Assembly: GCA_015063645.1 (NCBI GenBank)
Contig: SVTS01000015.1
Location: 1-42,819, forward strand
Length of the DNA: 42,819 bases
DNA from: Oscillospiraceae bacterium
GTDB taxonomy: Bacteria > Bacillota > Clostridia > Oscillospirales > CAG-272
Direction: 5' to 3'
Within the stretch, counting starts at the first letter, position 1, and every line of letters starts with the position of its first letter. Positions 15,836 through 24,075 of the stretch are shown piece by piece. A program made the position numbers and the translations under genes. The notes under the pieces were generated by a model. That model was not told the origin of the DNA. It made no database searches and saw only the letters and a program-made list of their open reading frames with translations.

Positions 15836-16675
15836 TTCTCCCGGCGTCATTCCTGTGACGCTTCTGAACATCCGGATAAAGGAGGATTCGTGCGTAAAAC
15901 CGCACCGCTGCGCGATGATGGGGATGGGCACACCTTCTCCCAACCACATTCTCGCCCAGTTTACACGGATACCGGAAATGTACTCATGCAGGCTGATGGA
16001 GGTCGCCGCACGGAAATCTGCCGTCAGCTTGGACGGACTGATGAAGTATTTCTCTGCCAGAAACGGAATGCTCAGCTCTTCGCTGATATGCTCCGCAATA
16101 TAGTGCATAAGCTGCTGGATATAGGATCCGGAGACTGTTTCCGGCAGTCCGTCCTCCGGGTGCAGATCGTTCACCTCTGCCAGCACGGCGGCAAGCATTC
16201 CCTGCCAGTTATTGCGGGACTTTTTCTGCGCCTTTATCAGCATTTCCAAAAGCGGCTGCAGCGACTGCATCTGTTCCGATGTAATAGGGATACAGCACTC
16301 CGCCTGCGTACCCAGTTTTCCCAGATCACATATGCCGCCGAAAGCGGAAAGAGTATCCGGGTTGAACCAGAGCACATACCGATCGTACTGCTGTGTACTC
16401 AGGCACATAGTGGAGTGAAGCGTATACGGAGCGCGGTAGATAATAGCGTGGGAGGTTGTCTCATACGTCCGTCCGTTCCCCGTATGCCGTAGGGGAATGG
16501 GGGAATTGACGAAGAGAAGCTCATGATAATGGTGAGCTTCCTGCTCCATCGTCACACCGGGAATATAGTGGAAATTCTTCCACGGCTTGATATCCGGACG
16601 CGGCCACGGTCCGACAGCATGAAATGCAAATATGTTCTGTACCTGAAATCCGTACAGCGGAATATTATTCCCCAT
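15812..16675 (-). CDS. AraC-family transcriptional regulator 3
   Basis: 287 residues. The N-terminal sensing domain (about 35-190) shares with AraC 4 (20933) a run of matched motifs: HYHELL, PIPLRHT, YETT, YRAPYTLHST, FGGICDLGKL; the two are clear paralogs. The C-terminal helix-turn-helix pair (about 195-285) includes LAEKYFISPSKLTADFRAAT, IAQRCGFTHESSFIRMFRS and GMTPGEY. Ribosome binding site GGAGGGGAAT before the ATG. Divergent from sugar-binding lipoprotein 2, its likely target. A TATAAT with a TG extension lies at 16708-16713. Confidence 0.9.
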   Translation of the reverse strand: MGNNIPLYGFQVQNIFAFHAVGPWPRPDIKPWKNFHYIPGVTMEQEAHHYHELLFVNSPIPLRHTGNGRTYETTSHAIIYRAPYTLHSTMCLSTQQYDRYVLWFNPDTLSAFGGICDLGKLGTQAECCIPITSEQMQSLQPLLEMLIKAQKKSRNNWQGMLAAVLAEVNDLHPEDGLPETVSGSYIQQLMHYIAEHISEELSIPFLAEKYFISPSKLTADFRAATSISLHEYISGIRVNWARMWLGEGVPIPIIAQRCGFTHESSFIRMFRSVTGMTPGEYRTRLRR

Positions 16676-16707
16676 ATTCCCCTCCGAATTTAGCTGATTT
16701 GTTTATA

Positions 16708-16763
16708 ATTATACCATAATCCGGCAGATTTGTATACTATTCTTTTATGTTTTCTGCTATAAT
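16708..16763. promoter_or_regulatory. Face-to-face promoters of AraC 3 and lipoprotein 2
   Basis: Minus-strand TGG-TATAAT (-10 at 16708-16713) and plus-strand TGC-TATAAT (-10 at 16758-16763). Both are extended -10 sites with poor -35 boxes, as expected for activator-dependent promoters. Confidence 0.65.
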
Positions 16764-16820
16764 ATATCTGTCAGAATGGAGTTTCCATCTGAAATATGCG
16801 AAAGCAAAGGAGAACATGTA

Positions 16821-18323
16821 ATGAAACGCACATTATCCCTGTTTCTGGCATCGCTGATGCTCGCATCTGCACTTATCTCCTGCTCCACGCCTGCGGACGA
16901 TCCCGCGGACACGACGGATTCCGCCGAAACCACGCTTCCCGTCGAAACCGAACCGGCGGAAACCGGTCGTGCGGACGCGAAGGACAATCTTCCCGCCGAC
17001 CTGAAGCTGAACGGCATGAAGGTGCATATGCATTCTTTCTCCTCGGAGGATTGGGATATCATTGGTAAGAATGAAGAAAGCGGCGACATGATTTTCGACG
17101 CCGTGTACTACCGTACCCGCAGTGTGGCGGACCGTCTGGACGTCAAATTTGAATGGACGGATTCTCCTCATGAGAAATGGCAGGATTTCAGCACATCGCT
17201 GGAGAGCACGATCCTTGCAGGCGACGATGTCTGGCAGATCGTATTCGCGCAGGGCAACTCCACTATCCAGTCTAACCGCGATCACCTCTTCATGGATATG
17301 GCAGATTCCAAGTATCTGGATCTGGAGCAGCCCTGGTGGTGGTCGGATGCCATGTACGAGGTTTCCTTTGACGGACAGATGCGCCGCTATCTGATCGGCG
17401 ATATCTGCCTGACCAACTTCCTGCGTGCCGGTGCAGTCTATTTCAACAAGAACATCTATGAAGATGCCCTTGGCAATCCGGATGATCTGTATAAGCTGGT
17501 CATCGACGGCGGCTGGACGCTGGACAAAATGGGTGAACTTGCCACCGCGGCTTACCGCGATGTAAACGGCAACGGTACTCTGGATGCCGAAGACATCTAC
17601 GGTTTCCACTTCGGCAAAAAGGACTACATTGTCCATATGGAATACGCGCTGGATGTAGAGCGTTTCCACCGTGACGAGCGCGGCTATCCCGTTATGGAAT
17701 ACGATCTGGAACGCGCACAGCTGGCTGTGGAAAAGATGAACAAGCTGCTGTACCAGACCAAGGGCTGTGCCTTCAACTCCCAGACGCACATCACCGCCGC
17801 TGATTTTGCCGCACGCAAGACCTTCTTCTTCGGCAACCAGCTTCTGGCTGCCGTCAATGCGGCACTGCGTGATATGGAAGACGATTACGGCATCATCCCG
17901 TTCCCCAAGCTGGACGAAACTCAGGCGGACTACATGAACCTGCTCTTCAACTCCTCCACCGTTGCTACCGTTCCGATCACCTGCAAGCAGCATGAAAACG
18001 TAGGAGCGGTTATCGAGGCAATGTGCGCCGAATCCTACCGCTCCGTAGTAGAGACGTTCTACGAAACCGCGCTGAAGATGAAGTATTCCCGCGACTCCTA
18101 CTCCGGTCAGTGCATCGACATCATCCGCAATGTCACCCGCAAGAATCTGATGTACGAATACAACGGACAGCTCGGTTATCCCGCCATGCTGATCACCAAC
18201 TGCGTGGCTGCAAACAACAATGACATCGCATCCAGCATCGCCTCCGTTATCCCGGCTGCGAACGAGAAGATCAAGCAGAAGATTGAAACGCTTGAAAAGG
18301 ATAAGGCTGCCAACGCACAGTAA
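16821..18323 (+). CDS. Extracellular sugar-binding lipoprotein, paralog 2
   Basis: 500 residues. Signal peptide with lipid-attachment Cys21 (ALISC), then an acidic Thr/Pro linker. Shared family features: SGDMIFDAVYYRT, a calcium-loop-like DVNGNGTLDAED and the end segment ETALKMKYSRDSYS. It should sit outside the membrane and bind an oligosaccharide. The ATG at 16821 has AAAGGAG upstream. Its neighbours are AraC 3 (divergent) and, convergently, paralog 3, with which it shares a terminator. The C-terminal halves of paralogs 2 and 3 match closely, suggesting a local duplication. No permease or ATPase gene is adjacent. Confidence 0.87.
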   Translation: MKRTLSLFLASLMLASALISCSTPADDPADTTDSAETTLPVETEPAETGRADAKDNLPADLKLNGMKVHMHSFSSEDWDIIGKNEESGDMIFDAVYYRTRSVADRLDVKFEWTDSPHEKWQDFSTSLESTILAGDDVWQIVFAQGNSTIQSNRDHLFMDMADSKYLDLEQPWWWSDAMYEVSFDGQMRRYLIGDICLTNFLRAGAVYFNKNIYEDALGNPDDLYKLVIDGGWTLDKMGELATAAYRDVNGNGTLDAEDIYGFHFGKKDYIVHMEYALDVERFHRDERGYPVMEYDLERAQLAVEKMNKLLYQTKGCAFNSQTHITAADFAARKTFFFGNQLLAAVNAALRDMEDDYGIIPFPKLDETQADYMNLLFNSSTVATVPITCKQHENVGAVIEAMCAESYRSVVETFYETALKMKYSRDSYSGQCIDIIRNVTRKNLMYEYNGQLGYPAMLITNCVAANNNDIASSIASVIPAANEKIKQKIETLEKDKAANAQ

Positions 18324-18336
18324 AACCGAACAGTAT

Positions 18337-18369
18337 AAAAAACGGATGCCCGGCGGGCATCCGTTTTTT
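18337..18369. terminator. Bidirectional terminator between lipoproteins 2 and 3
   Basis: A 15-bp stem with A6/T6 ends (18337-18351 with 18355-18369) and GGC loop; T runs on both strands. Confidence 0.92.
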
Positions 18370-18370
18370 G

Positions 18371-19897
18371 TTATTCGCCCTTGAATACCTTGATCAGATC
18401 CGCGAGATTCGTCTCGGCGGCGCCGATTCTCGCCTCTACATTGGAAACGTAGTTGGGCAGATTGTTGGTGATCATGGTGCGGTAAATCTGACCGAGATTA
18501 TTCATGGAAGAGTTGTACGCGAAAATGAATTCGGTGGTCATGGTGTTCTTGATGAGGTCAATCATCTGCGAGGAGATGCTGTCGCGGGAGTATTTCATCT
18601 TCAGCGCGGTTTCGTAGTAGGCAGGGGTTACGCGGCGGTAGGATTCAGCGGAAAGTGCTTCAAGCACTGCGCCGACCATATCCAGATTCTTTGACGCCAT
18701 GGAGACGCCGGTCAGCTGAGCCTGGTCATGTACGAGGGAACGGTACTCCTCTTGTGTCTCATCCATTTTCGGGTGAGGCAGGATGCCGAAATCGTCCTCC
18801 ATGTCCCGAAGCTCACTGGCTTGGACCAGCATGCCGTTGCCGAGGAAGAGTGTGTTGCCTTTGGCGAAAATATCATTCTGCAGTCCTGATGAGCGGGTGG
18901 AGACCGCCCGCTGCTGGAAGAATGCGCAGAGTTTTTCTGCCAGAGCAATGGCTCTGTCATTTATCATGGTCAGCTGAACAAAACCTTCCTCATCACGGCT
19001 GGTGAAAGGAACGTCCGCGGCATACACGAAGGAATCTACAGACGCATACAGACCGTTGGTGATCAGACCCAGCTGATCGTCAATGTCGGTAACGCCGTCG
19101 CCGTTCAGATCCGCGTAGGCACCCGCCATCAGCTGACTCATATAGTCGAGGGTGAACTTGCCGTCCAGCGTCAGCTGATACAGCTCGTCGGGATTGCCGA
19201 AAATCTTCTCATACAGGGATTTATTGAACAGATTGGCGCGGATGTTCGAAATTGCCTGTGTGTTGAAATCGCTGATGAGCAAAAAGCGGTATTTATTGCC
19301 CAGGGACAGTGCGTCCATGTAGCTGTTCATCCACCACGGCTGCTCAAAATTGATATGCTCCAACTCGTAGGCGTTGACGAACATCTTCTGTCCGACAAGG
19401 GCAGTCATGCCGTACTGCTGACCCATGAAGATATCGTAGGTGGAGTCGCCTGCCAGAATCAGCGTGGAAACGGCAGGACCGATAGTGTTCCATGACATGT
19501 CATATCCGTCGGCTTTCAGCGTGAATTTCAGCTGCTCCTGCACGTTGGCATTGCGCTCGTACACGGCGTCGTTGACAACGTCACCCTCGAATTCCTCGCT
19601 GCCCAGCACAAACTGATCTTTGGCAGCCACACGTCCGACATAGGCGGTGAAAATTTTTCCGCCAAAGTTCAAATCCTTCGGCAGATCGTCCTTGATCTCA
19701 TGCCGCTCGGTTTCACGAGGTTCGGTTTCGGCGGCAGTAGTAGTATCCTCACCTGCGGCGGTGGTATCCTCACCGACAGCGGCGGTGGTATCCTTTGCCG
19801 GAGTATCCGGCGTATCTTCTGTATTGCACGCCGCCATAGCGGGCACAAGCATAAGCGATGCCAGCAGAGCGGCAAGAGTGCGTTTTACGGTTATCAT
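18371..19897 (-). CDS. Extracellular sugar-binding lipoprotein, paralog 3
   Basis: 508 residues. Lipoprotein signal ending at Cys24 (AMAAC), then a long Thr/Ala/Glu linker with repeated EDTTAA units. Family features: EGDVVNDAVYERN, the calcium-loop-like DLNGDGVTDIDD and ETALKMKYSRDSIS. Start has AGGAGG 5 bases upstream. It lies 76 bases downstream of the anchored protein at 19974 with a hairpin in between, so it is probably transcribed from that gene's promoter at a reduced level. The regulator would be AraC 4. Ligand unknown; no transporter partners nearby. Confidence 0.87.
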   Translation of the reverse strand: MITVKRTLAALLASLMLVPAMAACNTEDTPDTPAKDTTAAVGEDTTAAGEDTTTAAETEPRETERHEIKDDLPKDLNFGGKIFTAYVGRVAAKDQFVLGSEEFEGDVVNDAVYERNANVQEQLKFTLKADGYDMSWNTIGPAVSTLILAGDSTYDIFMGQQYGMTALVGQKMFVNAYELEHINFEQPWWMNSYMDALSLGNKYRFLLISDFNTQAISNIRANLFNKSLYEKIFGNPDELYQLTLDGKFTLDYMSQLMAGAYADLNGDGVTDIDDQLGLITNGLYASVDSFVYAADVPFTSRDEEGFVQLTMINDRAIALAEKLCAFFQQRAVSTRSSGLQNDIFAKGNTLFLGNGMLVQASELRDMEDDFGILPHPKMDETQEEYRSLVHDQAQLTGVSMASKNLDMVGAVLEALSAESYRRVTPAYYETALKMKYSRDSISSQMIDLIKNTMTTEFIFAYNSSMNNLGQIYRTMITNNLPNYVSNVEARIGAAETNLADLIKVFKGE

Positions 19898-19931
19898 GTG
19901 ATCCTCCTGAAAGTTAAACAGACATGAGAAC

Positions 19932-19956
19932 GGGCTGCTGCAGATTGCAGCAGCCC
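19932..19956 (-). terminator. Intra-operon hairpin, probable attenuator
   Basis: Perfect 11-bp stem (19932-19942 with 19946-19956), GAT loop, no clear T run. It lies between the anchored-protein gene and lipoprotein 3, so it may set their ratio or protect the upstream message. Confidence 0.6.
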
Positions 19957-19973
19957 TGGATCTTATGCGGAAA

Positions 19974-20777
19974 TTACTTTCTCTTCTTGGAAATGATTAC
20001 GCCGGAAGCGGCAACTGCGGAAACAGCTGTGAGAACAACAGCGATATCAGCGGTCTGAGGAGCGGAATCTTCGCGAGGCTGCGTAGCGTTGTATACCTTA
20101 ATGTTGTCCAGGTAAGCGGAGCAGGCGCCCTTTATGGTCGCATTGAAAGCCAGACGGACATACTTAACCAGAGGTCCAACGATCTCATTGGCGAATGCAG
20201 TATTCTTGGCATAGTTGACACCGTCAATGTAAACGGAGAAAACCTGCTTATCAAGATCATATGCGAGAGAAACGGTGTGCCAGGTCTTGAGCTTGAGTTT
20301 GGTTACAGGATTCTCAATGCCGGGAACGTATACGGAGAGATCGCTTCCCTTTACATAAGCGGGAATAATCCATGCAGTACCGGTTGCGCCCTGACCGGCT
20401 CCGCGCCCCAGTTGGAACGTCATGTCATCGCAAACCTCATTGAAGTACACATCGTACTCAACAACGAACTGGTTCTTGGTACCCCACTTGGCGATACCCT
20501 CAGCGTTGTTGTAGAGAAGCTGAACGAAGTTGTCGTATCCCGCTTCCTTTGCCGGATGGTTGATGAAGAGTGCCTTGTCACCGTCAAATTCAACGAATTC
20601 AATAGCACCGTCCTTGGGCGTACAGTGGAGAGAATAACCGTCAACAGAGGTCGGGGCTGCACCGAGGTCTTTGCTTTCGAAGTCGATGGCGTAGATGTTC
20701 TCGTCAGCTGCAAAAACGGAAGAGGCAGCGGAGAAGATCATCAGTGCACACAGAGCGAGGGAGAGAAACTTTTTCAT
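19974..20777 (-). CDS. Secreted LamG-like (concanavalin-fold) protein with C-terminal anchor
   Basis: 267 residues. Signal peptide of about 24 residues (ends SVFAA), one domain at about 27-225 that reads as a LamG/concanavalin-like jelly roll (YAIDFESKDLG at the start, QFVVEYDVYFNE, KTWHTVSLAYDLDKQVFSVY in the middle, AYLDNIKVY at the end). It ends APQTADIA, a hydrophobic helix and SKKRK, again the anchor design seen twice elsewhere. Such domains bind polysaccharides at the cell surface. Ribosome binding site AAAGGAG. First gene of a unit with lipoprotein 3 and divergent from AraC 4: surface binder and import lipoprotein under one regulator. Confidence 0.8.
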   Translation of the reverse strand: MKKFLSLALCALMIFSAASSVFAADENIYAIDFESKDLGAAPTSVDGYSLHCTPKDGAIEFVEFDGDKALFINHPAKEAGYDNFVQLLYNNAEGIAKWGTKNQFVVEYDVYFNEVCDDMTFQLGRGAGQGATGTAWIIPAYVKGSDLSVYVPGIENPVTKLKLKTWHTVSLAYDLDKQVFSVYIDGVNYAKNTAFANEIVGPLVKYVRLAFNATIKGACSAYLDNIKVYNATQPREDSAPQTADIAVVLTAVSAVAASGVIISKKRK

Positions 20778-20807
20778 GTGGAAATCTCCTTTTATAAAAT
20801 TTTTTTG

Positions 20808-20834
20808 GAGGCAGACAACCGCTGTCTGCTTCCG
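20808..20834 (-). promoter_or_regulatory. Leader hairpin of the 19974 gene
   Basis: Near-perfect inverted repeat GGAGGCAGACA / TGTCTGCTTCC in the first bases of the transcript, just after TGG-TATAAT (-10 at 20843-20848). It may act as operator DNA or as an RNA stability element. Confidence 0.55.
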
Positions 20835-20842
20835 ACAAAAAA

Positions 20843-20898
20843 ATTATACCATAAAAAATCGCAAAATAGTATTCAAGAAAGACTTTTTATGCTATAAT
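20843..20898. promoter_or_regulatory. Divergent extended -10 promoters of the 19974 unit and AraC 4
   Basis: Minus strand TGG-TATAAT at 20843-20848; plus strand TGC-TATAAT at 20893-20898. The -35 regions overlap and are weak, suiting control by one regulator. Confidence 0.65.
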
Positions 20899-20932
20899 AA
20901 ATACAGAAAACAGACCAAACATGGGGGAACAT

Positions 20933-21811
20933 ATGAAACCGGAACGCTATAAGCAAATCTATGTACAGCTGGATACAAATCTGCGCATTCCCTTCTGGAC
21001 AAATGAGATCGAAAAACTGTGGATAATTGAGCGCACAGACACGGATCGCGGTTACATAATGGAAGAGCACGTGCATCAGTTCTACGAATTGCTCATCTGT
21101 TACTACCCCGTACCCCTGCGGCACACGGCGGCGGGTAATGCCTACGAAACGACTACTCCGTTCATTCAGTACCGTGCACCGTACCTTCTGCACTCCACGT
21201 CCGCGCTCGATTTTACGCCGTATACACGTACCAATATCGCCTTTCATCCGCTCGTACTGGCGGAGTTCGGCGGCATCTGCCAATTGGGACGGCTGACGAA
21301 CTGCCGGGAGTGCCTGATCCCCACCACGACGGAAAAGATCATGACACTCGAACCGCTGCTCTTTCGTCTGCGGCGCGTGCGTGATCCGGATGTGCCGAGG
21401 CATGTATGGATGAGCGCGCTGTCGATGATTCTGTGGGAAATCAGTGAGATGGCGGAGGATGCGATCGTCCACGGTTCGGAGACGCCGCTTTATATACAGG
21501 AGGTTCTTCAGTATATAGTGGAGCATGCGGAGGAGGAACTGAGCATCGATTCGCTGTCGGAGCATTTTTTTGTCAGCGGCACCAAGCTGAAAAGGGATTT
21601 CCGCGCCGCAGTACAGATGTCTCTGCATGAGTACGTTACCAATGTCCGTATTCACCGGGCGAAGGTTCTGCTGATGAAAGATATGCCGCTGTCCCTGATC
21701 GCGGAAAAATGCGGTTTCAGCCGGGATTCGTCCCTTGTGTACATGTTCCGTACCCACACCGGCATGACCCCCGGGGAATACCGGAAAATGAACAGCACAA
21801 ACATCCAGTAA
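20933..21811 (+). CDS. AraC-family transcriptional regulator 4
   Basis: 292 residues, paralog of AraC 3 (shared PVPLRHT, YETTTPFIQYRAPYLLHST, FGGICQLGRL; ends GMTPGEYRK). N-terminal sensing domain about 35-190, C-terminal double helix-turn-helix about 195-285. Start at 20933 is preferred because GGGGGAA is 3-4 bases upstream, whereas the ATG at 20921 has no site. Divergent from the anchored protein/lipoprotein 3 unit. It is followed by a terminator at 21822-21853. Confidence 0.88.
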   Translation: MKPERYKQIYVQLDTNLRIPFWTNEIEKLWIIERTDTDRGYIMEEHVHQFYELLICYYPVPLRHTAAGNAYETTTPFIQYRAPYLLHSTSALDFTPYTRTNIAFHPLVLAEFGGICQLGRLTNCRECLIPTTTEKIMTLEPLLFRLRRVRDPDVPRHVWMSALSMILWEISEMAEDAIVHGSETPLYIQEVLQYIVEHAEEELSIDSLSEHFFVSGTKLKRDFRAAVQMSLHEYVTNVRIHRAKVLLMKDMPLSLIAEKCGFSRDSSLVYMFRTHTGMTPGEYRKMNSTNIQ

Positions 21812-21821
21812 TACAGAAAAC

Positions 21822-21860
21822 GGGGATGCTGCATTGAAAAATGCGGCATCCCCTGAATTA
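21822..21860 (+). terminator. Rho-independent terminator of AraC 4
   Basis: Stem GGGGATGC-TGCATT with AATGC-GGCATCCCC (to 21853) and a T-rich tail. Confidence 0.75.
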
Positions 21861-21944
21861 TTCTTATGTAAACGATGATTAAGCAGGCGATGAATTAACG
21901 TACAGCTTTTCTTCTGTTACGTAAAGCGTAATTATATGTTTTCT

Positions 21945-22007
21945 CAGGGGGCTTTGCCCCCTTGAACCCCCTGTTTTTTGGTTATGGTCGGGGGCTTTGC
22001 CCCCGAC
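21945..22007. repeat. Pair of REP-like palindromes
   Basis: Two GC-rich hairpins in tandem: AGGGGGC-TTT-GCCCCCT (21946-21962) and GTCGGGGGC-TTT-GCCCCCGAC (21987-22007). They resemble the single palindrome at 1850-1873 and look like members of one dispersed family; they also precede the 3' end of the XRE gene. Confidence 0.65.
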
Positions 22008-22027
22008 CCCCCTTAATCAGTGGTTAC

Positions 22028-22699
22028 TTATCTCTTCTGTTTTTCGTCTGCCGAGCGCATATACTCGTTCACGATTTTGAGCGCGCCTTCATCCATCACG
22101 CCGTAGACCACCGCCGCTTCCACCTGCTGGATCAGGTACTCCGAATAGGGCAGCATACACTCGATCAGGTGATAGTCCAATTCACCGTCCAGAATCTTCT
22201 GGAAGATGATCTCCTTGGACGCCGCGTCAAGGAGCGGCATCAGATGCTCCAGCATCTCCGGATTCAGCGCGTTGTAATCCGCGTCCCGCAGAAGAGCCGC
22301 TGTCGCATCGGAGGAGAGATAATGCACCAGATCCACCACGGCGGAGATATTGATGCCGTGCACTGCCAGCGCCTTTGCTGCCGCATCCAGCGTATCGGGC
22401 GCCAGCACCGGCGCAACGCCGCTCAGCGCATCCGCAGAGGATTTTGCCGCCGCACGTCCGGAGAAGATCGCGATTTCATCATCGGATGCGCCGCACTCCT
22501 GCAGAAGGACAAAAACATCTGTTTCAAGTGCTGATCCCAGACGGAGCAGAGCCGCCGGCTCGGGCATCAGCGTGCCGCGTTCAGCCGCATCCAGTGTTTT
22601 GCGGGTAATGTCGGCGCGGTCCGCCAGCTCATACTGGGTGAGATTCATTCCCCGCCGCAGACCGGCGATTTTCACACCAAAGGATTCAATCAGAAACAT
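22028..22699 (-). CDS. XRE-family transcriptional regulator with long C-terminal region
   Basis: 223 residues. Residues about 8-60 form the helix-turn-helix (GVKIAGLRRGMNLTQYELAD, then RADITRKTLDAAERG). The remaining 160 residues are helical, with two similar halves ending in tripartite 'L-x-x-M-L/P' helices, and resemble no ligand domain I know. Start at 22699 has AGGAGG 7 bases upstream; the longer open frame would overlap the promoter. Monocistronic from TTTACA-N17-TATAAT. Target unknown. Confidence 0.8.
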   Translation of the reverse strand: MFLIESFGVKIAGLRRGMNLTQYELADRADITRKTLDAAERGTLMPEPAALLRLGSALETDVFVLLQECGASDDEIAIFSGRAAAKSSADALSGVAPVLAPDTLDAAAKALAVHGINISAVVDLVHYLSSDATAALLRDADYNALNPEMLEHLMPLLDAASKEIIFQKILDGELDYHLIECMLPYSEYLIQQVEAAVVYGVMDEGALKIVNEYMRSADEKQKR

Positions 22700-22732
22700 G
22701 CTGTGCCTCCTGAAAACGATCTGTATATCTAC

Positions 22733-22761
22733 ATTATAGCATAGCATGCGGGCTGTGTAAA
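22733..22761 (-). promoter_or_regulatory. Promoter of the XRE gene
   Basis: TTTACA (22756-22761), 17-base spacer, TATAAT (22733-22738) on the minus strand. It lies just beyond the end of the DUF4179 gene. Confidence 0.85.
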
Positions 22762-22770
22762 GAGGATTTT

Positions 22771-24075
22771 TTATTTCACCTGCACCTTTCCCGAACCTTC
22801 GATGCCGTACCTCATTACCTGAATACTCAGATACGCCTCCTCGCCTGCCTCGGCGACGCGGGTTTCCCCTGTATTCAGATTCGTGATATATACGTCCCGT
22901 GTATCGTATCCCTGCGCGGAATTGGTCAGTATCACAGGCGAATTCTCCTGCTGTATGTGCATCTGTCCGTTCATGTAGTCCACGTCCATACGCACATACG
23001 CCTGCGCCATTACACTGAAACTCGTCAGATGTGCATGCTTGCTCTCCACATCCACTTTGTACGTCAGTCCCTGACCGATCTCGCGCGTGATTTCCGTCAC
23101 CCGGCAGGTGATGCCGTTTGCATCGTAGATCACCAGATCCACGGCAACGCTCTCACCCGGTGCGGGGATCGTGAACTTCACCTCGGGCGTATCGCTCCAT
23201 CCGGGATTGAATATATGCGTTATGCTCACCCCCCGCAGGGACAACGCCTCCACTTCTTTTCCGTATGCCTTATGGGCGATCTGCAGACATCCCGAGCCGT
23301 CCTCGAACTGCACCGTGCCGCTCACGCTTCCCTCTGTGCCGTCCGTACAGTGTGCACTCAGATGTGCCATCGCCGAGGTGCGCTCCGCGTTCTCCGCGAT
23401 TTTCTCGCTGATCGGTTCACGCAGCTCTGCCGCGAACAGATTGCCCGTACCGGTGACGGGAATCACCCCCAGCTTTCCGCCGCCGGGCAGGACGAATCCG
23501 CGCATCTGCGCATAATCGCTTTCCCGCACATCCGTGAAGCGGATCACCGTCTCATTGCCCGCGTGATCCCGGAGCGTCATCTCCTCCGCAAACGGTACCC
23601 CCTCGTACCGGTAAGAAGAAAATCCGTGGGTGGACATGCTCGCACCCCGGCGGATCTGTTCCCTGCCGTTTACGATCAATGCCACATTGTCCAGCTCCGC
23701 CGGAGGAATTCCCTGCATCGCCTGCGCGGGATCCTGCTGTACTTCCTCATCCCGCCAGACGTAGAGTGCCACATGGCAAAAATCCCCCGTCCGCGACAGC
23801 ACCGCCGCGTCAATCCGGGCATTGCCCACGAAAATTTCCTCATAGCAGGCGTACACCTGTATCTCTCCGGCACCGACAATTCCCACGCCGGGCGCATAGA
23901 GATAACGCATCACCGCCGCCGCAGCTGTCATCACCAGAATCCCGGCACATAAAGCCGCCGCCAGCAGAATTTTTCCGCGGATCCGTCTGCGCGGCGCAGT
24001 TGTTACAGCCGCATCCGTCTCCGTCAGCGCATCGGGCAGCATGCCCAATGCCTCATTCAGTTTTTCGTATTTCAT
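22771..24075 (-). CDS. DUF4179-type membrane protein, probable anti-sigma partner
   Basis: 434 residues: short cytoplasmic start, a basic patch (RRRIRGK), one membrane segment at about 36-58, then a long extracytoplasmic beta-rich region. This is the layout of DUF4179 proteins that accompany ECF sigma factors in Clostridia. It starts in a 4-base ATGA overlap with the sigma gene, and its ribosome binding site (GGAAAGGAGG) lies inside the sigma coding end, so translation is coupled. I infer that it holds the sigma factor at the membrane until an envelope signal arrives. The cytoplasmic part is only about 35 residues, shorter than classic zinc anti-sigma domains. Confidence 0.75.
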   Translation of the reverse strand: MKYEKLNEALGMLPDALTETDAAVTTAPRRRIRGKILLAAALCAGILVMTAAAAVMRYLYAPGVGIVGAGEIQVYACYEEIFVGNARIDAAVLSRTGDFCHVALYVWRDEEVQQDPAQAMQGIPPAELDNVALIVNGREQIRRGASMSTHGFSSYRYEGVPFAEEMTLRDHAGNETVIRFTDVRESDYAQMRGFVLPGGGKLGVIPVTGTGNLFAAELREPISEKIAENAERTSAMAHLSAHCTDGTEGSVSGTVQFEDGSGCLQIAHKAYGKEVEALSLRGVSITHIFNPGWSDTPEVKFTIPAPGESVAVDLVIYDANGITCRVTEITREIGQGLTYKVDVESKHAHLTSFSVMAQAYVRMDVDYMNGQMHIQQENSPVILTNSAQGYDTRDVYITNLNTGETRVAEAGEEAYLSIQVMRYGIEGSGKVQVK

